The translations under genes and the position numbers were made by a program. The notes under the pieces were generated by a model. That model was not told the DNA's origin. It searched no databases and was given only the letters and a program-made list of their open reading frames with translations. Source: Clostridia bacterium (GTDB lineage: Bacteria > Bacillota > Clostridia > Peptostreptococcales > Anaerovoracaceae). From it: a stretch of DNA of 64,000 nt. The stretch is taken from contig CABJAP010000006.1 in assembly GCA_902363595.1 (NCBI GenBank), positions 1 through 64,000 on the forward strand. The letters are read 5' to 3'. Within the stretch, counting starts at the first letter, position 1; each line of letters starts with the position of its first letter. Shown piece by piece: positions 7,869 through 16,831 of the stretch.

Positions 7869-8577
7869 GTCTTGATTCTCCTCCAACGCCAAAGTCTGTG
7901 TTTTCCAACAGAATATCGACCCGGCTGTCCGCGCTGTACTTTGGATAGATCCGGTCTTTGAATATACCAAGAACAAAGGAATCCGGCTCCATCCGCGATG
8001 TGTTTTTCGTCATCAGATTGACACAAACCCGATCAAAAAACGCAAGGCCGGTCTCCATATCCTTGATCATAGAAGCTTCGCTTTGCCCGGTCAGGCCAAA
8101 CAGCAGACAGACCTCATCGGCGTAACGGGCGATTTCCTGCGGCTTTACGTGGTCCATGCCCTTTTGCAGCACATCATCCCGAAAAACTTCATCAAAGGTT
8201 TCCACTCCCATTTTTACCGTCACTTGAATCCCATGCTCTCCAAAAAAGCTGCGGAATTGGGAAAGGGTCTCCCTGTCGCGCCAGTGACACTCCATATGAA
8301 TCCAGCTGATGGTTTTATCCTTGCAAACCTGCAGAATTTCACCTACCGACTCTTGGTCCAGGTCGCAAAAGCTGCCCGAATTAATGACTTCCAAACTGCC
8401 GTAAATGCCTTCCACCTGTCCAAGCACCTGTTTATTAAGCCGATAGTTTGCTTTTTCATCGGATGAGAAATCCAGGTGATAATCGCAAAAGCGGCACCTT
8501 CTCCATTTGCATCCGCTGCCCCGGAGGAGAACGATCTCCCGGGGATTTTTTTCTGTTATTCTGCTGTATCGATCCAT
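7861..8577 (-). CDS. Radical SAM enzyme, candidate queuine lyase (QueL-like)
   Basis: A 238-residue radical SAM protein. The cluster-binding motif GCKWRRCRFCDYH near residues 22-34 has spacing CX4CX2C instead of the usual CX3CX2C. It is the first gene behind a preQ1-I riboswitch and is translationally coupled to a queuosine-precursor transporter. In Clostridioides difficile, a YhhQ transporter is encoded with QueK (nucleosidase) and QueL, a radical SAM queuine lyase that releases the precursor base. I infer the same role here from context. No QueK-like nucleosidase is adjacent, which suggests that queuine itself is the substrate. A GGAAAGGA site precedes the ATG. Confidence 0.72.
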   Translation of the reverse strand: MDRYSRITEKNPREIVLLRGSGCKWRRCRFCDYHLDFSSDEKANYRLNKQVLGQVEGIYGSLEVINSGSFCDLDQESVGEILQVCKDKTISWIHMECHWRDRETLSQFRSFFGEHGIQVTVKMGVETFDEVFRDDVLQKGMDHVKPQEIARYADEVCLLFGLTGQSEASMIKDMETGLAFFDRVCVNLMTKNTSRMEPDSFVLGIFKDRIYPKYSADSRVDILLENTDFGVGGESRHE

Positions 8578-8607
8578 AAAGAGATCCTTTCCAGTAAATT
8601 GCCCAAC

Positions 8608-8633
8608 AAAAAAGGCGCTTCCTTAAAAGCACC
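8608..8633 (-). terminator. Riboswitch-controlled terminator
   Basis: On the minus strand GGTGCTT (8627-8633) and AAGCGCC (8614-8620) form a 7-bp stem with one G-U pair, followed by six U residues. It lies between the preQ1-I aptamer and the radical SAM gene. Confidence 0.85.
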
Positions 8634-8676
8634 ATCCCAAATGACAGCGGATTGACATGCACCGCTGCGGTTCCCG

Positions 8677-8714
8677 TAGTTTTGTTTAGAGACAGGATGG
8701 TCGCGAACTGTCTG
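8677..8714 (-). promoter_or_regulatory. preQ1-I riboswitch aptamer
   Basis: On the minus strand a 6-bp stem AGACAG/CTGTCT encloses a loop reading TTCGCGACCATC. An A-rich tail AAACAAAACTA follows the stem. This reproduces the preQ1-I consensus of a short stem, a C-containing loop and a 3' AAAAAACUA-type tail that docks into the stem. A terminator hairpin follows about 45 nt later, so control is likely by transcription termination when preQ1 is abundant. A further hairpin (GCAGCGG/CCGCTGT) lies between the aptamer and the terminator and may be the anti-terminator. Confidence 0.8.
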
Positions 8715-8735
8715 ATTCTGTTGTTACGGATATGT

Positions 8736-8764
8736 AGTATACCCGCTCATCCGAAGAAATGCAA
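8736..8764 (-). promoter_or_regulatory. Promoter of the queuosine-salvage operon
   Basis: TTGCAT (8759-8764), a 17-nt spacer and TATACT (8736-8741) on the minus strand, about 20 nt upstream of the aptamer. Confidence 0.7.
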
Positions 8765-8793
8765 GAAAATTTTTATGAAAATGTCCTTTGCCA

Positions 8794-8802
8794 TGCTATA
8801 CT
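8794..8802 (+). promoter_or_regulatory. Extended -10 promoter of the 8809 gene
   Basis: TGCTATACT (TG at 8794-8795, -10 box 8797-8802) precedes the ATG at 8809 by 6 nt. No -35 box close to consensus is present, and no Shine-Dalgarno exists, which points to a leaderless transcript. Confidence 0.5.
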
Positions 8803-8808
8803 TGGGAT

Positions 8809-9456
8809 ATGAGTATGATTTATGTATCCCAAACGGCCAACTCCATATTGATCGACCATTTGCAGCGGGCCGGGCATCAAATCCATTTAATCGCCCCCAC
8901 AAACCGCACCTACGACCCCGTATCCGCCCATCCGGATATTTATCTGTGCGGGATGGGACCGGGCGGGCCGGTTTTTTTCGGCGATCCTGCCAAAATCGGG
9001 CCCAGGTATCCGCAAAACATCGTTTATAATGCAGCCTGCACCGGCGCCTTTTTCATTCACAATTTGAACTATACGGATCCAAAGCTGCTGGCGCAGGCAG
9101 AAAGTATGGAGAAAATCCACGTTCGGCAGGGGTATGCCAAATGTAATATCGTGATTGTAGATGAAACCTCGATCATCACCGCAGACCGGGGCATTTATAA
9201 AGCGTGCAGCGGGAAGCTGGATGTGCTGCTGGTGGATCCGGGGCATGTGGCTTTGCAGGGCTTTCCTTATGGTTTTCTGGGCGGAGCCTCCGGTCGGGTT
9301 GAAGATGAAATCATCTTTAACGGCAATCTGAAGTCCCATCCCGATTACGAAAAAATTCGATCGTTTATTGAAAGCCGCGGCTTGAAGGTCAAGTATTTCA
9401 GCCAATACGCCCTTGAAGATATCGGAAGTATCATCCAAGGGGCACCGGCTGACTAA
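8809..9456 (+). CDS. DUF6873-like protein of unknown function
   Basis: A 215-residue cytosolic protein that resembles the DUF6873 group (predicted guanidine-modifying-enzyme-like fold). I assign no reaction. Visible features are a Cys in NAACTGAFFIHNLNYT, a glycine-rich GFLGGASGRVED segment and a charged C terminus. I start it at the ATG at 8809 because the upstream TTG at 8788 would overlap the promoter. A second ATG lies at 8815; neither has a Shine-Dalgarno. It is divergent from the queuosine-salvage operon and ends 1 nt before the stop codon of the convergent deacetylase gene, with no terminator between them. Confidence 0.7.
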   Translation: MSMIYVSQTANSILIDHLQRAGHQIHLIAPTNRTYDPVSAHPDIYLCGMGPGGPVFFGDPAKIGPRYPQNIVYNAACTGAFFIHNLNYTDPKLLAQAESMEKIHVRQGYAKCNIVIVDETSIITADRGIYKACSGKLDVLLVDPGHVALQGFPYGFLGGASGRVEDEIIFNGNLKSHPDYEKIRSFIESRGLKVKYFSQYALEDIGSIIQGAPAD

Positions 9457-9457
9457 C

Positions 9458-10705
9458 TCACTCGGCGCTGGTACCCGGCGGCATTACCATGTTCTGGAAT
9501 CTCTGAAGGCTTTGTCCCATGGACATTCTTACCCGGGGCAGGAGCAGAGGATCCATTCCCGGCCTGGCCTTGCCGCTTTCTGTGGTCACTGCACACAGAA
9601 AACCTGCTTCTTCCAGGATGTTTCGGCACTCCTGGGTATAGTCCCCATATGGATAGGCAAAGGCATCGCTGTTTCCGCATTTTTCTATGGACGCTTTCAA
9701 ATCTTCCAAAGCCTCTTCCCTGGGCAGCGCGGTAAAGATACCGCCGTGGCCGATATTGCCTCCCGGCCGATGCATGTTGTCCGAATGGGATTGATAGGTG
9801 ACATACTGGCTCTGATACTTCTTTACCTTTTTCGCGCCGTCTCCCGATGTGATCATAAAACAGGTAGCCGGAACCTGGCATTTTTCCAGTACCGGGATAC
9901 CTACTTTGAGAAAGCTTTTGGCGCCGTCGTCAAAACAAAGAACAATGCTCTTATCCGGCAGCAAAAGTTTGCCGTCCACATAGTCGCGCACCTCCTGCCA
10001 GGTGGGAAAGTAATAATCTTCGGATTTGAGCCAGTTCAGCTCTTCTTCCAAGTCATGGGCTTCAATATAGTTTCCAAAGCGATGGTTGAGGTCATCGGGC
10101 GGATCGTTTCGGTCATAAACATAATGATACATGCAGATGGGTAGTCCCGGAGTCTGATAGTCCGTATTGGGCTGAACATTGATCTGCCTTGTAACGGTGG
10201 TGCTTTTTCCGCTGTCGTCAGAAACAGTATAAGTGATTTCCGTTTTACCCGCTTTTTTAAGATCGGGCATGTCCACCTTTACCCGTTTCTTCAGATTGGT
10301 TCCGTTCTGATCTTCAGCCGTATAGCCCGGTTCCTGAAACTCTTCCCCCAGCTTAACGTTCAAGGGGTCTTTTCCTTTTAGCCTTAAGACTGGATCCATC
10401 TTGTTTTTTACGGTAATGTGCCGTTCTATATCCAGGTTTCCCAGGGTGTAAGTGATGGTATAGTCCCCCGGTTTTTCCAGGTTCAAGTCGCTCTTTATCT
10501 GAATTTGACTGCTCACATCCTTGCCGCCTTTCTTGGCAGCTGCCCCTGGGTCCTCAAAGGTCTGGCAAAGATTCAATTCTACATTTTTATCTCCATTGAG
10601 TACTAGAAAATACTGGGTCTGATAATAGGCAAAAATTCCAGCTCCTGCCAGAATCACCAGCAGGGCCAGCCCTATTACAATGATTTTCGTCTTTTTTCTT
10701 TTCAT
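9458..10705 (-). CDS. Membrane-anchored polysaccharide deacetylase with Ig-like repeats
   Basis: A 415-residue protein with an N-terminal signal anchor (about residues 8-28), two Ig-like repeats of the DUF5011/bacterial type (about 35-100 and 105-180) and a C-terminal NodB deacetylase domain. The domain shows YHYV, the FDDG metal motif, SHSDNMH in place of the usual SHTxxH, and FAYPYGDY. It should act outside the membrane on N-acetylated glycans such as peptidoglycan or another surface polysaccharide. GGAAGG lies a few bases before the ATG. The diguanylate cyclase gene lies 22 nt upstream, so co-transcription with that signalling gene is likely. Confidence 0.88.
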   Translation of the reverse strand: MKRKKTKIIVIGLALLVILAGAGIFAYYQTQYFLVLNGDKNVELNLCQTFEDPGAAAKKGGKDVSSQIQIKSDLNLEKPGDYTITYTLGNLDIERHITVKNKMDPVLRLKGKDPLNVKLGEEFQEPGYTAEDQNGTNLKKRVKVDMPDLKKAGKTEITYTVSDDSGKSTTVTRQINVQPNTDYQTPGLPICMYHYVYDRNDPPDDLNHRFGNYIEAHDLEEELNWLKSEDYYFPTWQEVRDYVDGKLLLPDKSIVLCFDDGAKSFLKVGIPVLEKCQVPATCFMITSGDGAKKVKKYQSQYVTYQSHSDNMHRPGGNIGHGGIFTALPREEALEDLKASIEKCGNSDAFAYPYGDYTQECRNILEEAGFLCAVTTESGKARPGMDPLLLPRVRMSMGQSLQRFQNMVMPPGTSAE

Positions 10706-10727
10706 GTTTCCTTCCTCTCATTCACAC

Positions 10728-11867
10728 TTAACACATTTGTTCCGCTTCATCCTGCCAAACTACAAATTCGTCCTTCCCCCGCAGCTTTGCATAATACATC
10801 GCTTTATCAGCCCTGGCAAACAGCTGGTTGAAATCCATTGCTTCCCCGCCACAAACAGCGATACCGATGCTACAAGTCACCTGCAGAGACGAGGCGTCAA
10901 ATTTCACCTTTGAAACCGCATCGATCACCAGCTCTGCCCTTATTTCTGCAACCTTTCTATCGCTGGTTCCTACCATGAAGGCCAGAAATTCATCGCCTCC
11001 GATCCGCCCCAGAATATCTTCTTCGCGAAAACACTCCCGCAGACATTTGCCAATTTTCGTCAGAACCAAATCCCCTTTCATATGTCCCTGCTGGTCATTG
11101 ATCCCCTTGAAATCATCCAGATCAAGGATAAACAAAACGCCCTGGGGCTGGCCCTCCTTCTGTTTCAGATATTGACTGCATAGCTGCTGTGTCATCCTCT
11201 TATTATACAAACCCGTCAAACTATCAATCGAACTGAGACGCTGAAGCTGCACCTTTACTTTATATTCTTTCAATCTCAAGTCTGTAACGATATATGCACA
11301 AATCAGACCGATGATAAGCGCTGCAGCCGTAGCAAAGGCATCATAACTGTATGCGTCAGCAGTTTTCAGCCCATGATCAATCACCAAAAAAACAGCGGCA
11401 AATCCAATCTGCATCATCGCCAGCTTTGCAAAGGTAAAAACAAATAAAACCGATAGTGCCACCAGAGCTGTTGGAAAATAGATCGCGGGCTTTTCAGGGA
11501 ATGGGTAGATGCTGACCGTTATTATAAAAGCCATAACTAACAGGCAAAAAATCACACAAAGACAACTTACTGTCCGGTATTTCAGTTTTTTACTCCGATC
11601 CTGATAAATGAGTACAAGGTCAAAACAGATTTGTAGCGAAATATAGAACAAATACACATAATCCAATTCCGGCGATTTGAATACGAAAAATGCCATAATC
11701 GCATAGCCGATCAAAACCATTGAGTAGAGCAGACTGATACGCTTCAAGATGGTGCGATTCTTTTCGGCAATATCCTCACGATTTTCCGTTATGTATTTAC
11801 GGTTCTTCACTTGAAAGGCTTTTAGAGACTTCCAAATTCTAGGTCCAATCCATACTTGTCTTTTCAT
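10728..11867 (-). CDS. Membrane diguanylate cyclase (GGDEF)
   Basis: A 379-residue protein with about six membrane segments (residues 45-210) and a C-terminal GGDEF domain starting near residue 220 (LSSIDSLTGLYNKR). The active-site motif GRIGGDEF is intact, so it is predicted to make cyclic di-GMP. No classical RxxD inhibitory site was recognised directly before it. The membrane part has no named sensory domain that I can identify. AGGGGG precedes the ATG at a somewhat long distance. It sits 22 nt upstream of the polysaccharide deacetylase gene in the same orientation, suggesting a link between c-di-GMP and surface glycan changes. Confidence 0.88.
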   Translation of the reverse strand: MKRQVWIGPRIWKSLKAFQVKNRKYITENREDIAEKNRTILKRISLLYSMVLIGYAIMAFFVFKSPELDYVYLFYISLQICFDLVLIYQDRSKKLKYRTVSCLCVIFCLLVMAFIITVSIYPFPEKPAIYFPTALVALSVLFVFTFAKLAMMQIGFAAVFLVIDHGLKTADAYSYDAFATAAALIIGLICAYIVTDLRLKEYKVKVQLQRLSSIDSLTGLYNKRMTQQLCSQYLKQKEGQPQGVLFILDLDDFKGINDQQGHMKGDLVLTKIGKCLRECFREEDILGRIGGDEFLAFMVGTSDRKVAEIRAELVIDAVSKVKFDASSLQVTCSIGIAVCGGEAMDFNQLFARADKAMYYAKLRGKDEFVVWQDEAEQMC

Positions 11868-12179
11868 GGGTAGATCATCCCCCTTACCCTGCGCAGATTT
11901 TTTAAGATACGAACTGTATCGATCCTGGGAGTCGGAAAACTATCAAAAACTCACTGTTAAGCTTTTGATTTTGATAGTCTATGGCTCAAATTGCCTCGAT
12001 CAGAGCTGTCCAATGAGGAAACTGTCAGAAAACAAGTGTTTTTTCAACAATCCCGATAGTCGGTGCCTTTTCCATGCCTTCTCGGTGCACCTCCGGTTCC
12101 TCGAATAAGTTCTCACTTTTCAAAAAATACGCTGGATTCATTATATCATACTCTCCATTTATGTTAAAATATAATTATT
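11868..12179. other. Divergent intergenic region with inverted repeat
   Basis: This 312-base gap separates the divergent diguanylate cyclase and Elp3-like genes. It contains a perfect 10-bp inverted repeat, ACTATCAAAA (11939-11948) and TTTTGATAGT (11969-11978), separated by 20 nt. It could be an operator or the leader hairpin of either gene. No convincing gene is present, although an 80-codon frame crosses it. Confidence 0.4.
12162..12170 (+). promoter_or_regulatory. Extended -10 element before the Elp3-like gene
   Basis: TGTTAAAAT at 12162-12170 (TG plus TAAAAT) and an overlapping TATAAT at 12170-12175 lie 4-9 nt before the ATG at 12180. No Shine-Dalgarno exists between them, so the mRNA is probably leaderless or nearly so. 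Confidence 0.45.
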
Positions 12180-13271
12180 ATGAAAAAGCATGCAATTATA
12201 CCGATTTTCATTCCTCATCAGGGCTGCCCCAATGATTGTGTTTTCTGCAATCAAAAGGCGATCACTGCCAGGCAGCCGGACATGAGCGAAGGGGAAATCA
12301 TAAACACAATCGAAACCTGGCTCTCCACGCTAACCGGACGGCCGGGCATTGAAACGGTGGAAATCGCCTTCTTCGGCGGCAGTTTTACCGGTATTGCCAT
12401 GGAAAAGCAATCCCGATACCTTGCCATTGCCAGCCATTACAAAAATCGGGGGCTGGTGGACAAGATTCACCTTTCCACCAGGCCCGACTACATCGACGAA
12501 GGGATTTTGGACAATCTGAAGGCTTATGGAACCGATGTGATCGAGCTGGGCGTCCAGTCCTTTGACGATAAGGTTCTAACAGCTTCCGGGCGGGGACATG
12601 ACAGCATCGCTGTCTACCAGGCCAGCCGTTTGATCAAGGAGTACGGCTTTGAGCTGGGCATCCAGCTGATGATCGGCCTTCCGGGTGATTCCAGGGAATC
12701 CTGCCTCTTTTCGGCAAAGGAGACCGCGGCCATCGGCCCTTCCATCGCCCGGCTCTATCCCACCGTGGTCATCGAAGGCACCCAGTTGATGAACATGTAC
12801 GCAAGCGGCGCTTACACGCCTCTGACTACGGATCAAGCTGTGGACATTACCAAAGATATGTATCAAATCCTCACCGGTGCGGGAATCCGGATTATTCGGG
12901 TAGGTCTGAAAAGCTCCGATTTGATCCGGGACGACGGTCAGGTGGGCGGTCATACCTTCCACCCTGCCTTCCGCCAGCTGGTGGAGGGGGCCATTGCCCG
13001 GGAAAAGATGGAGAAGCTGCTGGAAAAAACGGCTGCCCTTTCTTCGTTTTCAGAGCCCTTTTCGCCCTGCTGTCAGCCTCTTGCCCCCAGAGAAGTAACC
13101 TTTTTCAGCAATCAGAAATGGTTTTCCAATATGATCGGCCATAAGGGCTGCAACAAGACATATTTGGCAGAGAAATATCCCGGCTGGGGCTTTCATTATC
13201 AGACTCACGATTTAGAGGATGGTTCGATTGCCATTGCTGTTGCAGACGGCCATCATATTGTGGTAGAATAG
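12180..13271 (+). CDS. Elp3-like radical SAM protein
   Basis: A 363-residue radical SAM protein of the elongator protein 3-like group found across Clostridia. CPNDCVFC near residues 16-23 gives the CX3CX2C cluster motif, followed by FFGGSFTG, STRPDYID and the ELGVQSFDD segment typical of Elp3/HemN relatives. The acetyltransferase half of true Elp3 is absent, so tRNA wobble-uridine modification is only one possibility. The ATG lacks a ribosome binding site and follows a -10 box closely. The GtrA gene begins 7 nt after the stop, making a two-gene unit. Confidence 0.85.
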   Translation: MKKHAIIPIFIPHQGCPNDCVFCNQKAITARQPDMSEGEIINTIETWLSTLTGRPGIETVEIAFFGGSFTGIAMEKQSRYLAIASHYKNRGLVDKIHLSTRPDYIDEGILDNLKAYGTDVIELGVQSFDDKVLTASGRGHDSIAVYQASRLIKEYGFELGIQLMIGLPGDSRESCLFSAKETAAIGPSIARLYPTVVIEGTQLMNMYASGAYTPLTTDQAVDITKDMYQILTGAGIRIIRVGLKSSDLIRDDGQVGGHTFHPAFRQLVEGAIAREKMEKLLEKTAALSSFSEPFSPCCQPLAPREVTFFSNQKWFSNMIGHKGCNKTYLAEKYPGWGFHYQTHDLEDGSIAIAVADGHHIVVE

Positions 13272-13278
13272 GGAAGTT

Positions 13279-13662
13279 ATGAAAGAGCTTATCAAACAAT
13301 TTTTGCGTTTTACAGCAACGGGAGTGACCTGCTTTACCATTGATTTCGGTCTGATGGTTTTCTTGAAAGAAGTTTTCGGCGTTCACTACCTGGTCGCATC
13401 GGGGCTTTCTTTTTGCGCTGCTGCCGGTATCAATTACAGCATCAGCGTCAAATGGGTCTACGATACCAGGGATAAAAGCTTGAACCCGGCAGCCTTTACC
13501 GTCTTTCTCATACTCAGCGCCATCGGTCTTTTGATGACCCAGCTGCTGATGTGGCTTTTGGTGGACAAGGCCGGTCTCTATTATATGCTGTCAAAAGTTG
13601 TTTCCGGCATCATCGTTTCCTTTTATAACTTCTTCACCCGCAAGAAATATTTGGAGCGATGA
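13279..13662 (+). CDS. GtrA family membrane protein
   Basis: A 127-residue protein with four predicted membrane segments and the GtrA pattern (FLRFTATGVTCFTIDFGLM near the N terminus, NYSISVKWVY in the middle, NFFTRKKY at the end). GtrA proteins are thought to help flip lipid-linked sugars or act with glycosyltransferases in wall or surface-glycan assembly. No glycosyltransferase gene is adjacent. It starts 7 nt after the Elp3-like gene and is followed 27 nt later by the ACT-domain gene. Confidence 0.88.
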   Translation: MKELIKQFLRFTATGVTCFTIDFGLMVFLKEVFGVHYLVASGLSFCAAAGINYSISVKWVYDTRDKSLNPAAFTVFLILSAIGLLMTQLLMWLLVDKAGLYYMLSKVVSGIIVSFYNFFTRKKYLER

Positions 13663-13689
13663 GCGAATAAACTGAATTTAGGAGGAATT

Positions 13690-13953
13690 ATGAAAGCAGT
13701 AATCACAGTAATCGGAAAAGATATGGTGGGCATCCTGGCCAAGGTCAGCGGTACCTGCGCCGATGTTAACGCCAATGTAGTAGAAGTAACCCAATCCATC
13801 CTGCAGGACTACTTTGCCATGATCATGCTGATTGATATTCAAAAGATGAACTGCGATTTGGAAAAGCTGAAGGCAAAACTGGAAGAAAATGTTCCCAGCA
13901 TGCAGATCCATGTGATGCACGAGGACATTTTTAATTCCATGCACAGAATCTAA
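13690..13953 (+). CDS. ACT domain protein (UPF0237)
   Basis: An 87-residue single ACT-domain protein of the UPF0237 type. It starts MKAVITVIGKDMVGILAKVS, with the glycine turn expected for an amino-acid-binding ACT fold. These proteins are nearly always encoded directly upstream of a UPF0210 (PFL-like, DUF711) gene, as here, and may bind an amino acid that controls it. AGGAGGAA precedes the ATG. The UPF0210 gene starts 21 nt after the stop. Confidence 0.92.
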   Translation: MKAVITVIGKDMVGILAKVSGTCADVNANVVEVTQSILQDYFAMIMLIDIQKMNCDLEKLKAKLEENVPSMQIHVMHEDIFNSMHRI

Positions 13954-13974
13954 AGCTACTGGAGGAATGAAACT

Positions 13975-15333
13975 TTGATCAATATGAATGACATCATGGA
14001 AACCATCACCATGATACAGGAAGAAAATTTAGACATACGAACCATTACTATGGGGATTTCCCTTTTGGACTGCTGCGACGGCGATATCGACCGTTCCTGC
14101 CAGAAGGTTTATGACAAGATTTACCGCTGCGCCAAGGACCTGGTCAAAACCGGCGAGGATATTGAGAAGAAATACGGGATTCCCATCGTAAACAAACGGA
14201 TCTCCGTCACACCCATCGCCATGCTCTGCGGCGCTTCCGGCGGTGATCCTGTAAAATACGCGAAAACTCTGGATCGGGCGGCCAAAGATGTAGGCGTCAA
14301 CTTTATCGGCGGCTATTCCGCCCTCGTCCAGAAAGGATTTTCTCCAGGGGATAAAGACCTGATTGAATCCATTCCAAGAGCGCTGGCAGAAACGGATTAC
14401 GTCTGCTCATCGGTCAATGTGGGTTCCACCAAAACCGGAATCAATATGGATGCGGTAAAGCTGATGGGCGGCGTTGTGCGAGAAGCTGCCGAACTGACGA
14501 AAGATCATCAGTGCATCGGTGCTGCCAAGCTTGTTGTATTTTGTAATGCTCCGGAAGATAATCCCTTTATGGCAGGAGCCTTCCACGGCCCAGGCGAACC
14601 GGACTGTGTGATCAACGTAGGCGTTTCCGGCCCTGGCGTTGTCCGCTCTGCCCTTTCCAAAATGCCGGAGGATGCCGATCTAACGCAGATAGCCGACAAA
14701 ATTAAGAAGACTGCTTTTAAAATAACCCGTGTAGGGCAGCTGGTCGGCACCGAAGCTTCCCAGCGGCTGGGGGTTCCTTTCGGGATTATTGATTTATCGC
14801 TAGCCCCTACACCGGCCATCGGCGATTCCGTGGCTCACATCCTGGAAGAAATCGGCCTGGAACAGTGCGGCGCCCACGGAACAACGGCTGCTCTTGCCAT
14901 GCTCAATGATGCGGTCAAAAAAGGCGGCGTCATGGCCTCTTCCAATGTGGGAGGTTTGTCAGGCGCTTTCATTCCGGTCAGCGAAGATGCGGGTATGATC
15001 AGCGCTGCCAGGAACAAAACGCTTTCCATTGAAAAGCTGGAAGCCATGACTGCCGTATGCTCGGTAGGTCTGGATATGATTATCATCCCGGGTGATACTC
15101 CATCAGAGGTGATCTCCGCCATTATTGCCGACGAAGCGGCCATCGGCATGGTCAATTCCAAAACCACCGCTGTACGGGTCATTCCGGCCGTGGGCCTTGG
15201 GGAAGGAGAGGAGCTGGATTTCGGCGGGCTTCTCGGCAACGGCCCGGTTATGAAACTGAACACAAAATCTCCGGCTAAAATGATCGACCGCGGCGGCCGA
15301 ATCCCCGCACCGCTGCAAAGTCTGAAAAATTAA
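13975..15333 (+). CDS. PFL family protein (UPF0210/DUF711)
   Basis: A 452-residue member of UPF0210, a family with a pyruvate-formate-lyase-like fold and no proven reaction. I keep the TTG start at 13975 because GGAGG lies 9 nt upstream and the resulting MIN start suits the family; the ATG at 13984 is 18 nt from that site. Conserved stretches include [14 protein letters not shown] and [20 protein letters not shown]. It follows the ACT-domain gene and precedes a D-cysteine desulfhydrase-like gene by 17 nt. The three may form an amino-acid-responsive operon. Confidence 0.9.
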   Translation: MINMNDIMETITMIQEENLDIRTITMGISLLDCCDGDIDRSCQKVYDKIYRCAKDLVKTGEDIEKKYGIPIVNKRISVTPIAMLCGASGGDPVKYAKTLDRAAKDVGVNFIGGYSALVQKGFSPGDKDLIESIPRALAETDYVCSSVNVGSTKTGINMDAVKLMGGVVREAAELTKDHQCIGAAKLVVFCNAPEDNPFMAGAFHGPGEPDCVINVGVSGPGVVRSALSKMPEDADLTQIADKIKKTAFKITRVGQLVGTEASQRLGVPFGIIDLSLAPTPAIGDSVAHILEEIGLEQCGAHGTTAALAMLNDAVKKGGVMASSNVGGLSGAFIPVSEDAGMISAARNKTLSIEKLEAMTAVCSVGLDMIIIPGDTPSEVISAIIADEAAIGMVNSKTTAVRVIPAVGLGEGEELDFGGLLGNGPVMKLNTKSPAKMIDRGGRIPAPLQSLKN

Positions 15334-15350
15334 AAAGAGGTGTTATTGCA

Positions 15351-16379
15351 ATGTCACTTGGATGTAAGAAAGTACCGTTTTTGAACTTACCCACCCCACT
15401 AGAGTACCTGCCGGGTGTTTCCCGCGATTTGGGGATCAACTTATACCTCAAGCGGGATGATCTGACAGGCTATGGAATGGGCGGCAATAAGCTGAGAAAG
15501 CTCGAATACTTTTTATTTGATGCTCAGCAGCAGGGAGCTACCATGCTGCTGACCGTCGGCGGGACCCAGTCCAATCATGGCAGGCTGACCGCGGCCGTCG
15601 CTGCCAAATATGGGCTCAAGTGTGCTATTGTCGCCATCGATGAATATCCGGGAGAGGTGTCTTCCAATATTTTGTTGGATCGGATTATGGGAGCAGAAGT
15701 GATTCTCAAAGAGGACGATCATCAGCGCTCTGAAATGGTTCAATCCCACGAAACTGCCATGGCTGTCAAAGAACGTTATGAGGCGCAAGGTGAAAAAGTC
15801 TATTATATTCCCATGGGCGGTTCCAATGAACTGGGAATTTTGGGCTATTATGACTGTGCTCAAGAACTGACCGTCCAGGCTGCTGAAATGGGAATCTCTG
15901 ACAGCCGGGTCATCACGGCGGTGGGCAGTATGGGTACCTATATGGGACTGTTCTGCGGCCTGCGGGATATCCAATCCCCCCTTTCCCTCACCGGTGTTTT
16001 AATCATGCCTTACGAAGAAAGCGTCCGCGCTTTTGCCAAGGACTATTTTGATCGAGTGAAAGAGGGCTACGGCCTGGAGTTTGATGCGGAAAAATCCGAT
16101 TTTCATATTGACGAAGACTATTTCTATAAAGGGTATAACAATTCCGTGCCTCAAGTCCGGGAAGCGATCTACCAGATGGCCAGAAAAGAGGCGATCATCC
16201 TCGATCCATGTTATACGGGAAAAGCCTTCAATGCCATCTGCCAGATGGTCCGCGATCGGAAAATCCAACAAGGCGAAACAATTATCTTTATACATACTGG
16301 CGGGCAGCCTGGAATTAATACACCGCACCATCGAATCGAGTTTGAACGGGAACTGTCCGATGGAATCAAAATTTTGTAA
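15351..16379 (+). CDS. D-cysteine desulfhydrase / ACC deaminase family PLP enzyme
   Basis: A 342-residue type II PLP enzyme of the family that contains D-cysteine desulfhydrase (DcyD) and 1-aminocyclopropane-1-carboxylate deaminase. The PLP lysine sits in GMGGNKLRKLEY, the substrate loop is GGTQSNHGR, and HTGGQPG near the C terminus binds the cofactor phosphate. Expected products are pyruvate, ammonia and H2S if D-cysteine is the substrate; related members act on diaminopropionate or D-serine-like compounds. AAGAGGTG lies upstream of the ATG. The K+ channel gene follows after 21 nt. Confidence 0.88.
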   Translation: MSLGCKKVPFLNLPTPLEYLPGVSRDLGINLYLKRDDLTGYGMGGNKLRKLEYFLFDAQQQGATMLLTVGGTQSNHGRLTAAVAAKYGLKCAIVAIDEYPGEVSSNILLDRIMGAEVILKEDDHQRSEMVQSHETAMAVKERYEAQGEKVYYIPMGGSNELGILGYYDCAQELTVQAAEMGISDSRVITAVGSMGTYMGLFCGLRDIQSPLSLTGVLIMPYEESVRAFAKDYFDRVKEGYGLEFDAEKSDFHIDEDYFYKGYNNSVPQVREAIYQMARKEAIILDPCYTGKAFNAICQMVRDRKIQQGETIIFIHTGGQPGINTPHHRIEFERELSDGIKIL

Positions 16380-16400
16380 ACGCCAAAGGAGCACATACTT

Positions 16401-16814
16401 ATGAAAAAGCTGAGAATGTTATGGATGATCCTCAAGCGGACTCATGCGGAAAAAATTCTCTTTACCTTTATCATCAACTTATTCGTAGTTGCGCTTTTGA
16501 TTCAAATCGCAGAACCCGCGATCCATACTTATCGAGACAGTCTATGGTATTGCTATGTATCCATTGCCACCATTGGGTTCGGGGACATCGTAGCTGTTAC
16601 CTTTTTTGGCAGGCTGCTGACCGTTTATTTGTCCTTACACGCGATCCTGGTCATTGCCCTTATCCCGGGCGTTATTGTCAGCTATTACATGGAAGTAGTC
16701 ACCCGGCGTGAAAAAGAAACCGTAACCGTATTTCTCGATAAGCTGGAACATCTTCCGGAGCTTTCTCAAGAAGAGCTGCGGCAAATCGCGGAAAAAGTAA
16801 AGAAATTGAAATAA
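16401..16814 (+). CDS. Two-TM potassium channel-like protein
   Basis: A 137-residue protein with two membrane helices (about residues 18-37 and 73-95) flanking a pore loop whose filter reads TIGFGD, a close match to the K+ channel signature TVGYGD. A charged C-terminal tail of 40 residues follows, with no RCK/TrkA-N domain, so gating would need another subunit or the tail itself. It is the last gene of the run that starts at 13690 and is followed by a strong terminator. Confidence 0.85.
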   Translation: MKKLRMLWMILKRTHAEKILFTFIINLFVVALLIQIAEPAIHTYRDSLWYCYVSIATIGFGDIVAVTFFGRLLTVYLSLHAILVIALIPGVIVSYYMEVVTRREKETVTVFLDKLEHLPELSQEELRQIAEKVKKLK

Positions 16815-16831
16815 CTGGTGATATTACCTGG

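Noticed and set aside
11866..12108. 80-codon plus-strand frame between the diguanylate cyclase and Elp3-like genes
   Set aside because: No ribosome binding site and no protein-like composition; it overlaps the inverted repeat region.
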